Source of the DNA: Dictyobacter kobayashii
GTDB taxonomy: Bacteria; Chloroflexota; Ktedonobacteria; Ktedonobacterales; Ktedonobacteraceae
Reading direction: 5' to 3'
NCBI RefSeq assembly: GCF_003967555.1
Contig: NZ_BIFS01000001.1
Location: 2,790,001 to 2,854,000, forward strand
DNA: 64,000 nucleotides
Part shown: positions 26,704 through 34,763 of the stretch, one piece after another
How positions within the stretch are numbered: position 1 is the first letter of the stretch
Layout: every line of letters starts with the position of its first letter
Made by a program: the position numbers and the translations under genes
The notes under the pieces: model-generated
Told to the model about the DNA's origin: nothing
Seen by the model: only the letters and a program-made list of their open reading frames with translations
Databases searched by the model: none

Positions 26704-29115
26704 ATGAACGAACAATATGGTTTCTTTTCGGAGCGCAAACATCCTAAAACAGAAGAGGGGCTCAATCTGCAAAAATTTGGGAATTATGAACTGGTGCGGC
26801 GTATTGACGTCGGTGGTATGGGCGAGGTTTATCTGGCTCACCAACGTACCGCCTTTGGCCGAGAGGTGGCGGTAAAAATTATCCGCTCTGACCTGGTCAA
26901 TGACGCTCGAGCGCGCCAGCGCTTTTTGCGTGAGGCTGAGGTCGCTTCTTATCTGAAGCATGATCATATCCTGCCCCTGCTAGAGTTTGGTGAGGAGCAG
27001 GGCCGCCTGTTTATTGTGACTCCTTATATCAAGGATGGCACGCTCTCCCAACGCCTGGCCCTTGGCGCCTTGCCAGTTTCTGAGGTATATGAGCTCTTTG
27101 GCGCTCTTTGTCGTGCGGTCTCTTATCTTCATAAGCGCGGTATTGTGCATCGAGATCTTAAACCATCCAATGTTTTATTGGATAAAGAGGAAGATAGTGG
27201 CCGTGTCTATGTGCGCCTGATCGATTTTGGTATCGCCTCTTCCCAGGGCGTATTGACCAGCGGCCCGCTTACTTCGACGGAACGTGAGTTTGGGACGGCC
27301 GATTATATGGCCCCTGAACGCCTCCTGGGGGTTGCGGCTCCAAGCAATGATATCTATTCGTTGGGCGTGATTTTGTATGTGATGCTGACGGGCCAGCTGC
27401 CACACTCGGATATAACGCCAAATCTCCCTTTTCCACTCATCAGCGTTATTGATCGCTGTCTGGATGTTGAGCCTGCAGATCGCTTTGCCAGTGTCGATGA
27501 TCTTTTGCTGGCATTTGAGCATGCCTACAAATCTTTGACCACATCCCAGCAGATGCAGCCTGCCTCTCCGTTACCTGTTGAGAGCCCTCGTCCGGTAACT
27601 GAGGCTGTTGATATTCCTCTGGATGAGGATGAGCCAACTATCCCTGATGAGCAGCTGGCGGAAGCTCCTGCTTCTCGTCCCGCTTTGCGCACGAATCGCT
27701 CGCCTTTGAACTCGCGGCCACCCCTACGAGATGCTGAGGAGAGGACGGTGTCGCGACCACCGTTGAGAAGCAATGGACAGGATGCGACTTCCCGTGTTCC
27801 TCAGCGTGGTGGTGTTGATTCAGCTTCCCGCCCGGCTGTGCGTGCTCAGAGTGATGAGCCTGTATCCCGCCCGGGACTGGCTCCTTTGACGCGTAATCCT
27901 CGCCGCGCCGCCACCGGTGAGCAGAAAGTAGTGCTGGCAAAGGGTGCCAGTGGCGCTCAACCACCTGTACGTTCCCGGGGAGCTTCTGATCCTTCACTCA
28001 CTCGTGGGACAGTGCTTCCTCATGTGCCCCATCAAGGCGATAATTTTAGCAAAGTTGATTACGATGCACCAACCACTGAGATTGATCCAGCGAGTGTTCC
28101 CAAACGCAAATCTGCTTTAATGGATAAATATGCTCAGATGCAGGCGCGTAAATCGGCTCCCGCCCAACCACAAAAAAAGTCCAGGCGGCGCCGGGGCGGC
28201 TCGGCTTTTGCTGTCATTTTTGTGTTTATCTTTGTTATTTTGTTGGCTCTATCAGGTATCAGCTATTTGATTTTTGAGGCGTCGATTACTGCTAATGTGA
28301 CGATCTCTCCCAAAGTGCAGACTGTTAGCGGCGTTTTTACGTTTGTTGCTAAACCTGGTGTAAAGACTGTCAATGCTTCATCTGGTACTATTCCGGCCAG
28401 TGTGTTTACCAGCTCAAAGAATGCTTCTACCCAGGGGCGCCCAACCGGGGTGAGCGGCTGCGTGCTGGGTATTTTTGAATGTAAAGAGACCGTTTCGCTG
28501 GTGGATGTGAGCGTTATCTCTGCCCAGTTGCGCCCTTCTCTAAAACAGCAGATCGCACAGGATCTGCATAAGCAGGCTGACCAGGCTGGCGCTACTACAG
28601 TCGGTGATATCTTTTATGCTGATGGACCTATTACGGCGAACCCTCCTGTCGGTACTGTCAGTAAGACTGTTACCGTGACGATGACAGAACAGGGGAGCAT
28701 GGAGTACTTTAAATCCAAGGATGTGCAGGATCTGGCTTTGCAGATGCTGAAGCGCAAGCTGAGTGGGAATTATTCCCTGGTAGACTCTATGACGCGTATC
28801 GGCCAGCCGGTGGTGCAAGGTATTGACGCTAATGGTGAGATTAAGGTAGCTGTCGCTGCTGCTGGCGTTTCCCATTACCAGATTCTCGATTCAGAGATGA
28901 ACACTATCAAAAATACCATCAAAGGCAAGAGCCTGAAGGACGCGCGTAACGTGATCTTGCAGCATACAAATCTGGATGCCAATGCGCTTTCGGTGCGTAT
29001 GTCGTATGGCGATACCGTTCCCACCAATACTCAGCAGATTAAGATCACAGTACTTAATCCAACTGATATACCTGCTGTCCAATTGCCGCCCGTGCCTAAA
29101 ACTTCCGGCAATTAA
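26704..29115 (+). CDS. Membrane Ser/Thr protein kinase with long linker and extracytoplasmic domain
   Basis: The 803-residue product begins with a eukaryote-like kinase domain (about residues 25-285): glycine loop IDVGGMGEVY, VAVKII with the catalytic Lys, HRDLKPSNVLL, DFG in LIDFGIA and GTADYMAPE. Then comes a disordered linker of about 200 residues with a repeated SRPPLR-like motif (SRPPLRD, SRPPLRS, SRPAVRA, SRPGLA), a basic patch, one membrane helix near residues 500-522, and about 280 residues outside. The outer part begins TANVTISPKVQTVSG and may be a beta-rich sensor. It probably senses envelope or extracellular signals; targets are unknown. It stands alone, followed by a strong terminator. 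Confidence 0.9.
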   Translation: MNEQYGFFSERKHPKTEEGLNLQKFGNYELVRRIDVGGMGEVYLAHQRTAFGREVAVKIIRSDLVNDARARQRFLREAEVASYLKHDHILPLLEFGEEQGRLFIVTPYIKDGTLSQRLALGALPVSEVYELFGALCRAVSYLHKRGIVHRDLKPSNVLLDKEEDSGRVYVRLIDFGIASSQGVLTSGPLTSTEREFGTADYMAPERLLGVAAPSNDIYSLGVILYVMLTGQLPHSDITPNLPFPLISVIDRCLDVEPADRFASVDDLLLAFEHAYKSLTTSQQMQPASPLPVESPRPVTEAVDIPLDEDEPTIPDEQLAEAPASRPALRTNRSPLNSRPPLRDAEERTVSRPPLRSNGQDATSRVPQRGGVDSASRPAVRAQSDEPVSRPGLAPLTRNPRRAATGEQKVVLAKGASGAQPPVRSRGASDPSLTRGTVLPHVPHQGDNFSKVDYDAPTTEIDPASVPKRKSALMDKYAQMQARKSAPAQPQKKSRRRRGGSAFAVIFVFIFVILLALSGISYLIFEASITANVTISPKVQTVSGVFTFVAKPGVKTVNASSGTIPASVFTSSKNASTQGRPTGVSGCVLGIFECKETVSLVDVSVISAQLRPSLKQQIAQDLHKQADQAGATTVGDIFYADGPITANPPVGTVSKTVTVTMTEQGSMEYFKSKDVQDLALQMLKRKLSGNYSLVDSMTRIGQPVVQGIDANGEIKVAVAAAGVSHYQILDSEMNTIKNTIKGKSLKDARNVILQHTNLDANALSVRMSYGDTVPTNTQQIKITVLNPTDIPAVQLPPVPKTSGN

Positions 29116-29168
29116 TTAGCTTGCTCTAATGTAGGCGCTCATACGATTGAGCGGCATCAGATAGGAAG

Positions 29169-29194
29169 GCAGCTCTTAATAGAGCTGCTTTTTT
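29169..29194 (+). terminator. Rho-independent terminator after the Ser/Thr kinase
   Basis: GCAGCTCT-TAAT-AGAGCTGC followed by six T residues is a textbook intrinsic terminator, about 55 bases after the kinase stop and just before the convergent recX. Confidence 0.9.
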
Positions 29195-29233
29195 CTGTCC
29201 GCTTTTAGCAGCACTTCTACACTTGCTGATAGC

Positions 29234-29896
29234 TTACATATCTTCATCTTCAGGGGCCTCTTCTTTCAACTCTTCCCATAGCTGTTGCACCACATGTTTA
29301 GTGACCTCATAGCTAAAACCACGGCGCTGCAGAAACGGCCCTAGCCGTGTGCGGAAGGCATTATAATCGACATCCGGCTGCCGTAACAATGATTGTGCCT
29401 TCTTGCGCCCGGCGCGCAGTGCCAGCTCTTCATCTTGCTCATCTGTTACTACCTCATCGATTACCTCGCGCTTTACCCCCTTCATCTTCAGCTCATTCTT
29501 AATCGCCTGTGCTCCCTTAGGACGAAATCTTTCCCGTGATTCAATCCAGAATGAGGCGAAGCTCTCATCATTGATCAAATCCAGCTGATCTAATCTTTCC
29601 AACACTGTATCTATTAGCTCTACCGGCGTCTGTTTCTGCCGCAGATAGCGTTTCACCTCCTCACGACTGCGTGGTCGAAAGGATAAATAGTTCATCGCCC
29701 GGTCAACTGCCTTTTGTAGCGCCTCCTCTTGCTCTAATTGCTGTACCTGGGCTGGCGTTAACTCCTGATTGAGCCGCAACCCCATCTTCAGCACAATCAA
29801 AGTATTGACACCCATTAAAAAATGGCCATCCACAAAGATGCTTGTACGGTCTGGATCACTCGCCTGAGGCTGTAGCCCTGTAATGCGCATCAACAT
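29234..29896 (-). CDS. recX: Regulatory protein RecX
   Basis: RecX binds and inhibits RecA filaments. The 220-residue product has the three-helix repeats of the family: FRPRSREEVKRYLRQK, LDLINDESFASFWIESR and PKGAQAIKNELKMKGVKREVIDEV. An N-terminal segment of about 65 residues precedes them. The start is ATG 29896 with GGAGGAAT upstream; a TTG six bases earlier is in frame. recA is not nearby. It is convergent with the kinase and divergent from the repeat element on its other side. Confidence 0.9.
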   Translation of the reverse strand: MLMRITGLQPQASDPDRTSIFVDGHFLMGVNTLIVLKMGLRLNQELTPAQVQQLEQEEALQKAVDRAMNYLSFRPRSREEVKRYLRQKQTPVELIDTVLERLDQLDLINDESFASFWIESRERFRPKGAQAIKNELKMKGVKREVIDEVVTDEQDEELALRAGRKKAQSLLRQPDVDYNAFRTRLGPFLQRRGFSYEVTKHVVQQLWEELKEEAPEDEDM

Positions 29897-29969
29897 AACC
29901 AATTCCTCCTCTTCTTAAAGCTATTCTAATCCATCCCCATCCAAAAGGAAATTATAGCTATCTCTCAGT

Positions 29970-30223
29970 CAGGGCTTTTTGATGTTCGTCCAGAGATCAC
30001 GAGCAAGCGATAAGGTGTCCATTCTTTCAGGTGTGGAGTAGTGTGGTGTGCGCCCGCAACCTCCTCCTCCCTACTGCAAACATGGAGATCACGAGCAAGC
30101 GATAGGAGATCCATTCTTTCAGGTGTGGAATGAGGTTGGTGGGCGGCTGCGGCCGCCCACCAACCTCATTCCACACTCCCACTCGGCGCCGCAGGCACCA
30201 AAGAGGAACATGAAAAAGCCCTG
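29970..30223 (+). mobile_element. MITE-like element, family B copy 1 (full length, with terminal inverted repeats)
   Basis: A 254-bp element starts CAGGGCTTTTTGATGTTCGTC (29970-29990) and ends with the inverted GAGGAACATGAAAAAGCCCTG (30203-30223); 19 of 21 positions match. Inside there is a partial and then a complete copy of the unit GAGATCAC...CATTCTTTCAG (at 29993 and 30085, 92 bases apart). The core is a perfect palindrome of two 25-base arms (30123-30147 and 30152-30176) with loop TGCG. CTCAGT occurs just outside the left end and three bases beyond the right end, perhaps a target duplication. Four shorter copies are at about 42006, 53105, 59360 and 61709, all in the same orientation. Confidence 0.7.
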
Positions 30224-30500
30224 CTCCTCAGTAAAACGGGAGTGAAAGGGACGGTTAGAGAAGTTCTGGAGGCAGCTAGAACAAAGGAAATAGGGCATAA
30301 TGAGACATTAGAAATTGGCATGGTCGCGCTTATAGTGACACTATTTTAGGATGTGATTCGTAAAACCTCTATAGACAGTAACCTACTGTATAAATTATTA
30401 AGAAATGTAAAAGAAAAATAAAAAAGATTTGGTAGACTTAAGCAGGGTTCCATTAACCTTGTAAGTGATAAAAGCACGACAAGCAGAAAGGAACGGCACA

Positions 30501-31295
30501 ATGACAACTTTTCAAAATCCACTGGTGATAGGCGTTTTTCAAGATGAGGCAGGAGCCAAACAGGCTCTGGCAGAATTAAATAATGCTGGATTTGCCAAAG
30601 ATCAGTTAGGTTTTGCTAACACTGGTAGCGAGGCGACCAGCACAAATCTGGGCTCAGAGCTCATGAAGCTCGGTGTTCCCCAGGAGCACGCGGGATATTA
30701 TCACAATGCTTATCAGGCAGGACAGCATGTAGTTTCAGTGCGTGCGGATGGTCGTGAGCAGGATGCGGCCCGTATCCTCAGCCAATATGGGGCAACAGGT
30801 ATCAATAGTGATCCCAATGCTGGTGCCGCGATGCCAAATAATGCTTCCCAGATGGCCGCTTATAATACCTATACCGATCCATCACAGAATCCCGCCAACC
30901 AGGCGCCAGGATATCCAACAAACAGCGCTGACTATAACAATGCTAGCCAGCAGCAGTACAATAACGCAGACCAGCAACAGTATAACAATGCTGGCTATAA
31001 CACTGCTAATCAGCAGCCATACAACAACGCTGACCAGCAGTTTAACAACCCCAATTACAATAACAACGCTGACCAGCAGCAGTTTAATAATGCTGGCTAT
31101 GCAAATGCCGATCAACAAGCTCAGCGCTATAATGACCCCAACCAGGGCTTCAATCAGGCGCAGAATTATGATCCAAACGCATACCAGGCGAATGATGCCA
31201 ATGTAGAGCAGCGGCGCAGATCTGAGCGCGAAGAGCGTGAGTATCGTGAACAGCAGCGGGAGAACAATGATTTCCGCAACAATAATAGAGGCTAA
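30501..31295 (+). CDS. General stress protein-like N-terminal domain with Q/N-rich tail
   Basis: The 264-residue product has two parts. Residues about 5-95 (VIGVFQDEAGAKQALAELNNAGF... YYHNAYQAGQHVVSVRADGREQDAARIL) fit the YflT/GS17M type heat- or stress-induced domain. Residues about 100-264 are of low complexity, rich in Gln, Asn, Tyr and Ala, with repeated NNADQQQYNNA-like units and a basic-acidic end (RRRSEREEREYREQQREN). This makeup is like prion-type or phase-separating domains. ATG 30501 is chosen for the AAAGGAA ribosome site. It stands alone with a bidirectional terminator behind it. Confidence 0.8.
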   Translation: MTTFQNPLVIGVFQDEAGAKQALAELNNAGFAKDQLGFANTGSEATSTNLGSELMKLGVPQEHAGYYHNAYQAGQHVVSVRADGREQDAARILSQYGATGINSDPNAGAAMPNNASQMAAYNTYTDPSQNPANQAPGYPTNSADYNNASQQQYNNADQQQYNNAGYNTANQQPYNNADQQFNNPNYNNNADQQQFNNAGYANADQQAQRYNDPNQGFNQAQNYDPNAYQANDANVEQRRRSEREEREYREQQRENNDFRNNNRG

Positions 31296-31321
31296 TCCGC
31301 TATAGCTTAACAGGCATCAAA

Positions 31322-31373
31322 AATAAAGAATGGGCGACTGGCTAATAAAAATGCCGGTCGCCCATTCTTTATT
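31322..31373. terminator. Bidirectional terminator
   Basis: AATAAAGAATGGGCGACTGG and the complementary CCGGTCGCCCATTCTTTATT form a stem of about 21 bp with one wobble and a 10-base loop. A T-containing end is present on both strands, so it serves the stress-protein gene (+) and the PHP gene (-). Confidence 0.8.
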
Positions 31374-31384
31374 GACTATATTTT

Positions 31385-32263
31385 TTATTCTACGTGGACG
31401 CCAACACGCTCCAGGAAACGACGGCTGATTTCTGCGCGATGTTTGATAGGCATGCGACCTGATATGAAGTGCGAATCAGAACCAGTAGTGCCCAGTAGAT
31501 CGTGTTTTTCAACATATTCGATATAGGCTTTAACCATATCCTGGCTATGATAAGGATGATACATTTCAATACCATCGATAGGAATTTCTGCGCGTAATTG
31601 ATCTAAAAGAGCAATATCATAGAAAGTAAAGCCATTTTCACGGCGACCCGGGTGGGCGATCACACAAACACCACCACTGCGATGAACTGCCTCAACCGTC
31701 TCGGCCATATCCGAACGCACCGAGTAAAATCCAGCCTCTTTCATCTTCTGAATGCCAGCATGCCAGCTAGGAACGTGTCCATGTTCGCGTAACAGCATGG
31801 CATTATCAGCCGGAAAACGCAGCTTGCCACCATTGGCTGCCAGGAGCTCTTCCTGACGTGGGAAATCATAACCCATACTGCGTAATTTCTCGTTAACCTC
31901 ATACGTGTTTTCTAGCTGACGCCGCACCACACGCTCTGTCAGAGAAGATAGTTCGTTTTGCTCAGGATCAAAGCCATAGCAGAGCATATCACCCATCCGC
32001 CCATTGCCAACAGAGCCGTTCCATTCAGTGCTCATCTCGACACCTGATAACACAGGTAAGCTTTGGGCCGCACCAAGAGCTTGTATTTCAGCCACCTTAT
32101 CAACGCGATCGTGGTCGGTCACAGCGATCAAGTCAAATTTTTCTTTCGCCAGGAAATCAATCACCTGCTGGGCTGGCCAACGTCCATCGCTATAAGTGGT
32201 ATGCATATGAAAATCGACAGCAGAATCGGGACGTAGTGTTACAGTTGTAGTCAGACGAGCCAA
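31385..32263 (-). CDS. PHP-domain metal-dependent phosphoesterase
   Basis: The 292-residue product has the four PHP motifs: DFHMHTTYSDG, AVTDHD, AHPGRREN and GSDSHF, which bind a trinuclear metal centre. The family includes RNase AM/TrpH-type enzymes that act on 5' ends of RNA or on pAp-like nucleotides; the exact substrate cannot be told. The start is TTG 32263, supported by AAAGGAG seven bases upstream, and no ATG fits the conserved first motif. It shares a bidirectional terminator with the convergent stress-protein gene. Confidence 0.87.
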   Translation of the reverse strand: MARLTTTVTLRPDSAVDFHMHTTYSDGRWPAQQVIDFLAKEKFDLIAVTDHDRVDKVAEIQALGAAQSLPVLSGVEMSTEWNGSVGNGRMGDMLCYGFDPEQNELSSLTERVVRRQLENTYEVNEKLRSMGYDFPRQEELLAANGGKLRFPADNAMLLREHGHVPSWHAGIQKMKEAGFYSVRSDMAETVEAVHRSGGVCVIAHPGRRENGFTFYDIALLDQLRAEIPIDGIEMYHPYHSQDMVKAYIEYVEKHDLLGTTGSDSHFISGRMPIKHRAEISRRFLERVGVHVE

Positions 32264-32368
32264 GACAAACTCCTTTAAGAGAGAACATAGACAATGAATA
32301 AAAACTGGTACTCTTCTTATCTATAATCGTACCACAAGATCAGTTTTATGCCAGCCAACAATATGTAC

Positions 32369-33124
32369 TTAATGTCCACCGAGGCCAAAGTCGATCGGGA
32401 TACCAAAAATGTTGAGGAGGGCCACGATCAGGGGGGCTACGATTAAGGCAGGTAGCATGTTGGCGACTTTGATGCGCTTGATATCAAGGATGTTTAAGGC
32501 CAGACCAACCAGGATGACACCACCAACGGCCGCAAGTTCAATCACGCGCGGTTGCTGGGCCATGCTGAGGTGGGGATCAGAGACTAGTAGCGGTTTGACC
32601 AGGCCAGCGAGCAAAGAGATTCCTCCCTGGACAATTAAAATGGTAGCGCCCGCGAAGAGCGTTCCGATACCAAAACTACTGGCGAAAATAATGGCCGAAA
32701 AACCATCCAGCACGGCTTTGATCGCTAGTAAGCGATAATCGCCAGTTAAACCATCGTTGATGGAGCCCAGAATAGTCAAAGGTCCTACACAGAACTGTAG
32801 GCTGGCAATCACGAAGGCCGTAGTAAAGTTCACATTATGTTGACTATCGGGACGACTAAAACGCTTTTTCAGCCAATCACCCAGCCAGTTAATTCTTTTA
32901 TCGATATCTATTAATTCACCAATCACAGAGCCGATTACCACAGCCAGCAAAGGGATCAGTGCATTCTTAGTGGAAATACCTGAAGAGATACCCATTACCA
33001 CGGTGATCAGACCGATAGAGGCAATTACGATGGTTTTGATGCGGTCGGGTAAGCGCTCTCCAATCAGCAGGCCCAGTACCCCTCCTATCATCACTGTAGC
33101 AAAATTAATCAATGTTCCCGTCAT
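32369..33124 (-). CDS. DUF554 family membrane protein
   Basis: The 251-residue protein has about seven hydrophobic helices and the DUF554 layout: GTLINFATVMIGGVLGLLIG at the start, VVMGISSG, a polar loop with KRINWLGDWLKKRF, FCVGPLTILGSINDGLTGD (a family signature) and GGVILVGLALNIL. The function of DUF554 (YqgA/YdfK) is not known; transport has been proposed. GGAGG stands about 10 bases before ATG 33124; the GTG at 33145 lies in front of that site and is less likely. It is followed closely upstream by the M48 peptidase gene on the same strand, 36 bases away. Confidence 0.88.
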   Translation of the reverse strand: MTGTLINFATVMIGGVLGLLIGERLPDRIKTIVIASIGLITVVMGISSGISTKNALIPLLAVVIGSVIGELIDIDKRINWLGDWLKKRFSRPDSQHNVNFTTAFVIASLQFCVGPLTILGSINDGLTGDYRLLAIKAVLDGFSAIIFASSFGIGTLFAGATILIVQGGISLLAGLVKPLLVSDPHLSMAQQPRVIELAAVGGVILVGLALNILDIKRIKVANMLPALIVAPLIVALLNIFGIPIDFGLGGH

Positions 33125-33160
33125 ATTAAGAAAAGTCCTCCACACAGGCTGGAATTATGA

Positions 33161-34321
33161 TCAGGCATGGCGAGCCGCAAACTCCTCGGCATGGCGAATC
33201 CTGCTCACAATCGAAGGATGGCTGGAATTGCTATCCTCATGGGCCAGAATCTCATTAATATTTGCCAGGCGCACCATGGCGCTTTTAAAAGCCATATGCA
33301 AGCCAGTCGTACGCAAAGCAAATTCGTCCGCGCGATATTCCATCGTACGGCTATAACTATTAATAATCGTGGTTGTTAGCAACCACGATAGCACAAAAAG
33401 ACTCAAGATAAAGGGGACTGTTGCGCTATCAGAGAGGCCATCAAAAAGATAGATTGGGATATCGACCAATCCAAGCATCAGCATGGCAATTAGATAATAG
33501 GCGATGGTGCGCACGCCAGCCCTGGCCAGGATGCGCCGCCAGATATCAAAATGGATATGGTGGGCCAGCTCATGGGCTAGAATGACCTCAATCTCATCTA
33601 GCGAGAAGCGTTCCAGCATGGTATGAACGATACCGATGCGGCGCGTCCAGCCCCAGCCGATCACAAAGGCATTAGGCGCCACTTTGACACCAGGCTTTTT
33701 CAGAATATAAATGCCGCGTACAGAGGTAGAAAGGCGCCGCATTAAGAGCTGAAGGCGCTGTTTGAGTTCACCGTCAGCTAAAGGAGTCAAAGTGTAAGCA
33801 CGGGCCAGGATATGTGGCTTATATTGTTCCCAACAAATATCCAGCAGCAACTGAAAGCAGACGAAGCCGCACCACCACCATTCCTGTAACTCAGCACACA
33901 ACACATAGATAACCTGGACCAGCACGGCCCATTTCACCACTAGCCGTCCCTGGGCCCGGCAATGGCGCCAGATACAGGTCCGCAGCGAGAAGGTTGGTAT
34001 GCGATGGTAGCGCTTAAGACCATAATCGATATAGCAATATAAGGGAAGATAGATGATTTCCAGACAGAACATACATAATAAATAGCTCAATAATACCGGC
34101 ACGGGATACCAGTTGCTGATAGGCTGCCAGGCAAATAAAGCCATACAGCGATGCCATAATGAGGCGACCAGACCTATCAGGCTTATAGAGTGCACAGGAT
34201 CGATACAAACGAGAGAACCCAGAAGAATAGCAAAGGGCAGACCTAGCAGGCGCACAAGGGTACTACGGGCAGCACGATAGGCACGCAAGCGCTGTTGCCT
34301 CTCAACATTGATTTGTTGCAC
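33161..34321 (-). CDS. M48 family membrane metallopeptidase
   Basis: The 386-residue product has several N-terminal hydrophobic helices, then a zinc-peptidase domain with HELAHH (VILAHELAHHIHFDIW) and the downstream Glu region EYRADEFALR typical of HtpX/Ste24-like M48 peptidases. A helix pair between these two motifs also fits. Such enzymes degrade or process membrane proteins. The start is GTG 34321 with AAAGG upstream. It probably forms a transcription unit with the DUF554 gene downstream. Substrate and regulation are not visible. Confidence 0.88.
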   Translation of the reverse strand: MQQINVERQQRLRAYRAARSTLVRLLGLPFAILLGSLVCIDPVHSISLIGLVASLWHRCMALFAWQPISNWYPVPVLLSYLLCMFCLEIIYLPLYCYIDYGLKRYHRIPTFSLRTCIWRHCRAQGRLVVKWAVLVQVIYVLCAELQEWWWCGFVCFQLLLDICWEQYKPHILARAYTLTPLADGELKQRLQLLMRRLSTSVRGIYILKKPGVKVAPNAFVIGWGWTRRIGIVHTMLERFSLDEIEVILAHELAHHIHFDIWRRILARAGVRTIAYYLIAMLMLGLVDIPIYLFDGLSDSATVPFILSLFVLSWLLTTTIINSYSRTMEYRADEFALRTTGLHMAFKSAMVRLANINEILAHEDSNSSHPSIVSRIRHAEEFAARHA

Positions 34322-34754
34322 AGCATGACCTTTCCATAAAGGGATGCATATCAGATTTTTTGTAAGTTAGTGAGTAATTGGCGATGCCACTCAATATGAA
34401 GGATGATATATACCAACACAACTATAGCATATGAAACCAAGCTAGATACAGACATAAATAGAAGCTCCAGCCGTCAATAGAACCTCACAACTTCCTCACA
34501 GCCATCTATCTCTAACTACCACAACAAGCTATGCATCTGTGGTACAATAGCGTCGATTCAATCTACTGATACACACAGCCAACCAACAGATCCAATACTA
34601 TTCATAACTGTAGCCAGCGTTAGCTTTTCACGACAACCTGCCCGGATTTTGAGAACTGGAGCAAGCTGGCTGCAAACCGAATGCATTATATATAGCAAAT
34701 GACTTTATTTTTTCATGCCTGATACAACATTTCTGTTACTTCGCGATATGGAGG
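34322..34754. other. Intergenic region between divergent genes
   Basis: This AT-rich gap separates the M48 gene (-) from the helicase gene (+) and must hold both promoters. I found no convincing -35/-10 pair, repeat or RNA. Confidence 0.5.
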
Positions 34755-34763
34755 GTGGTGACG

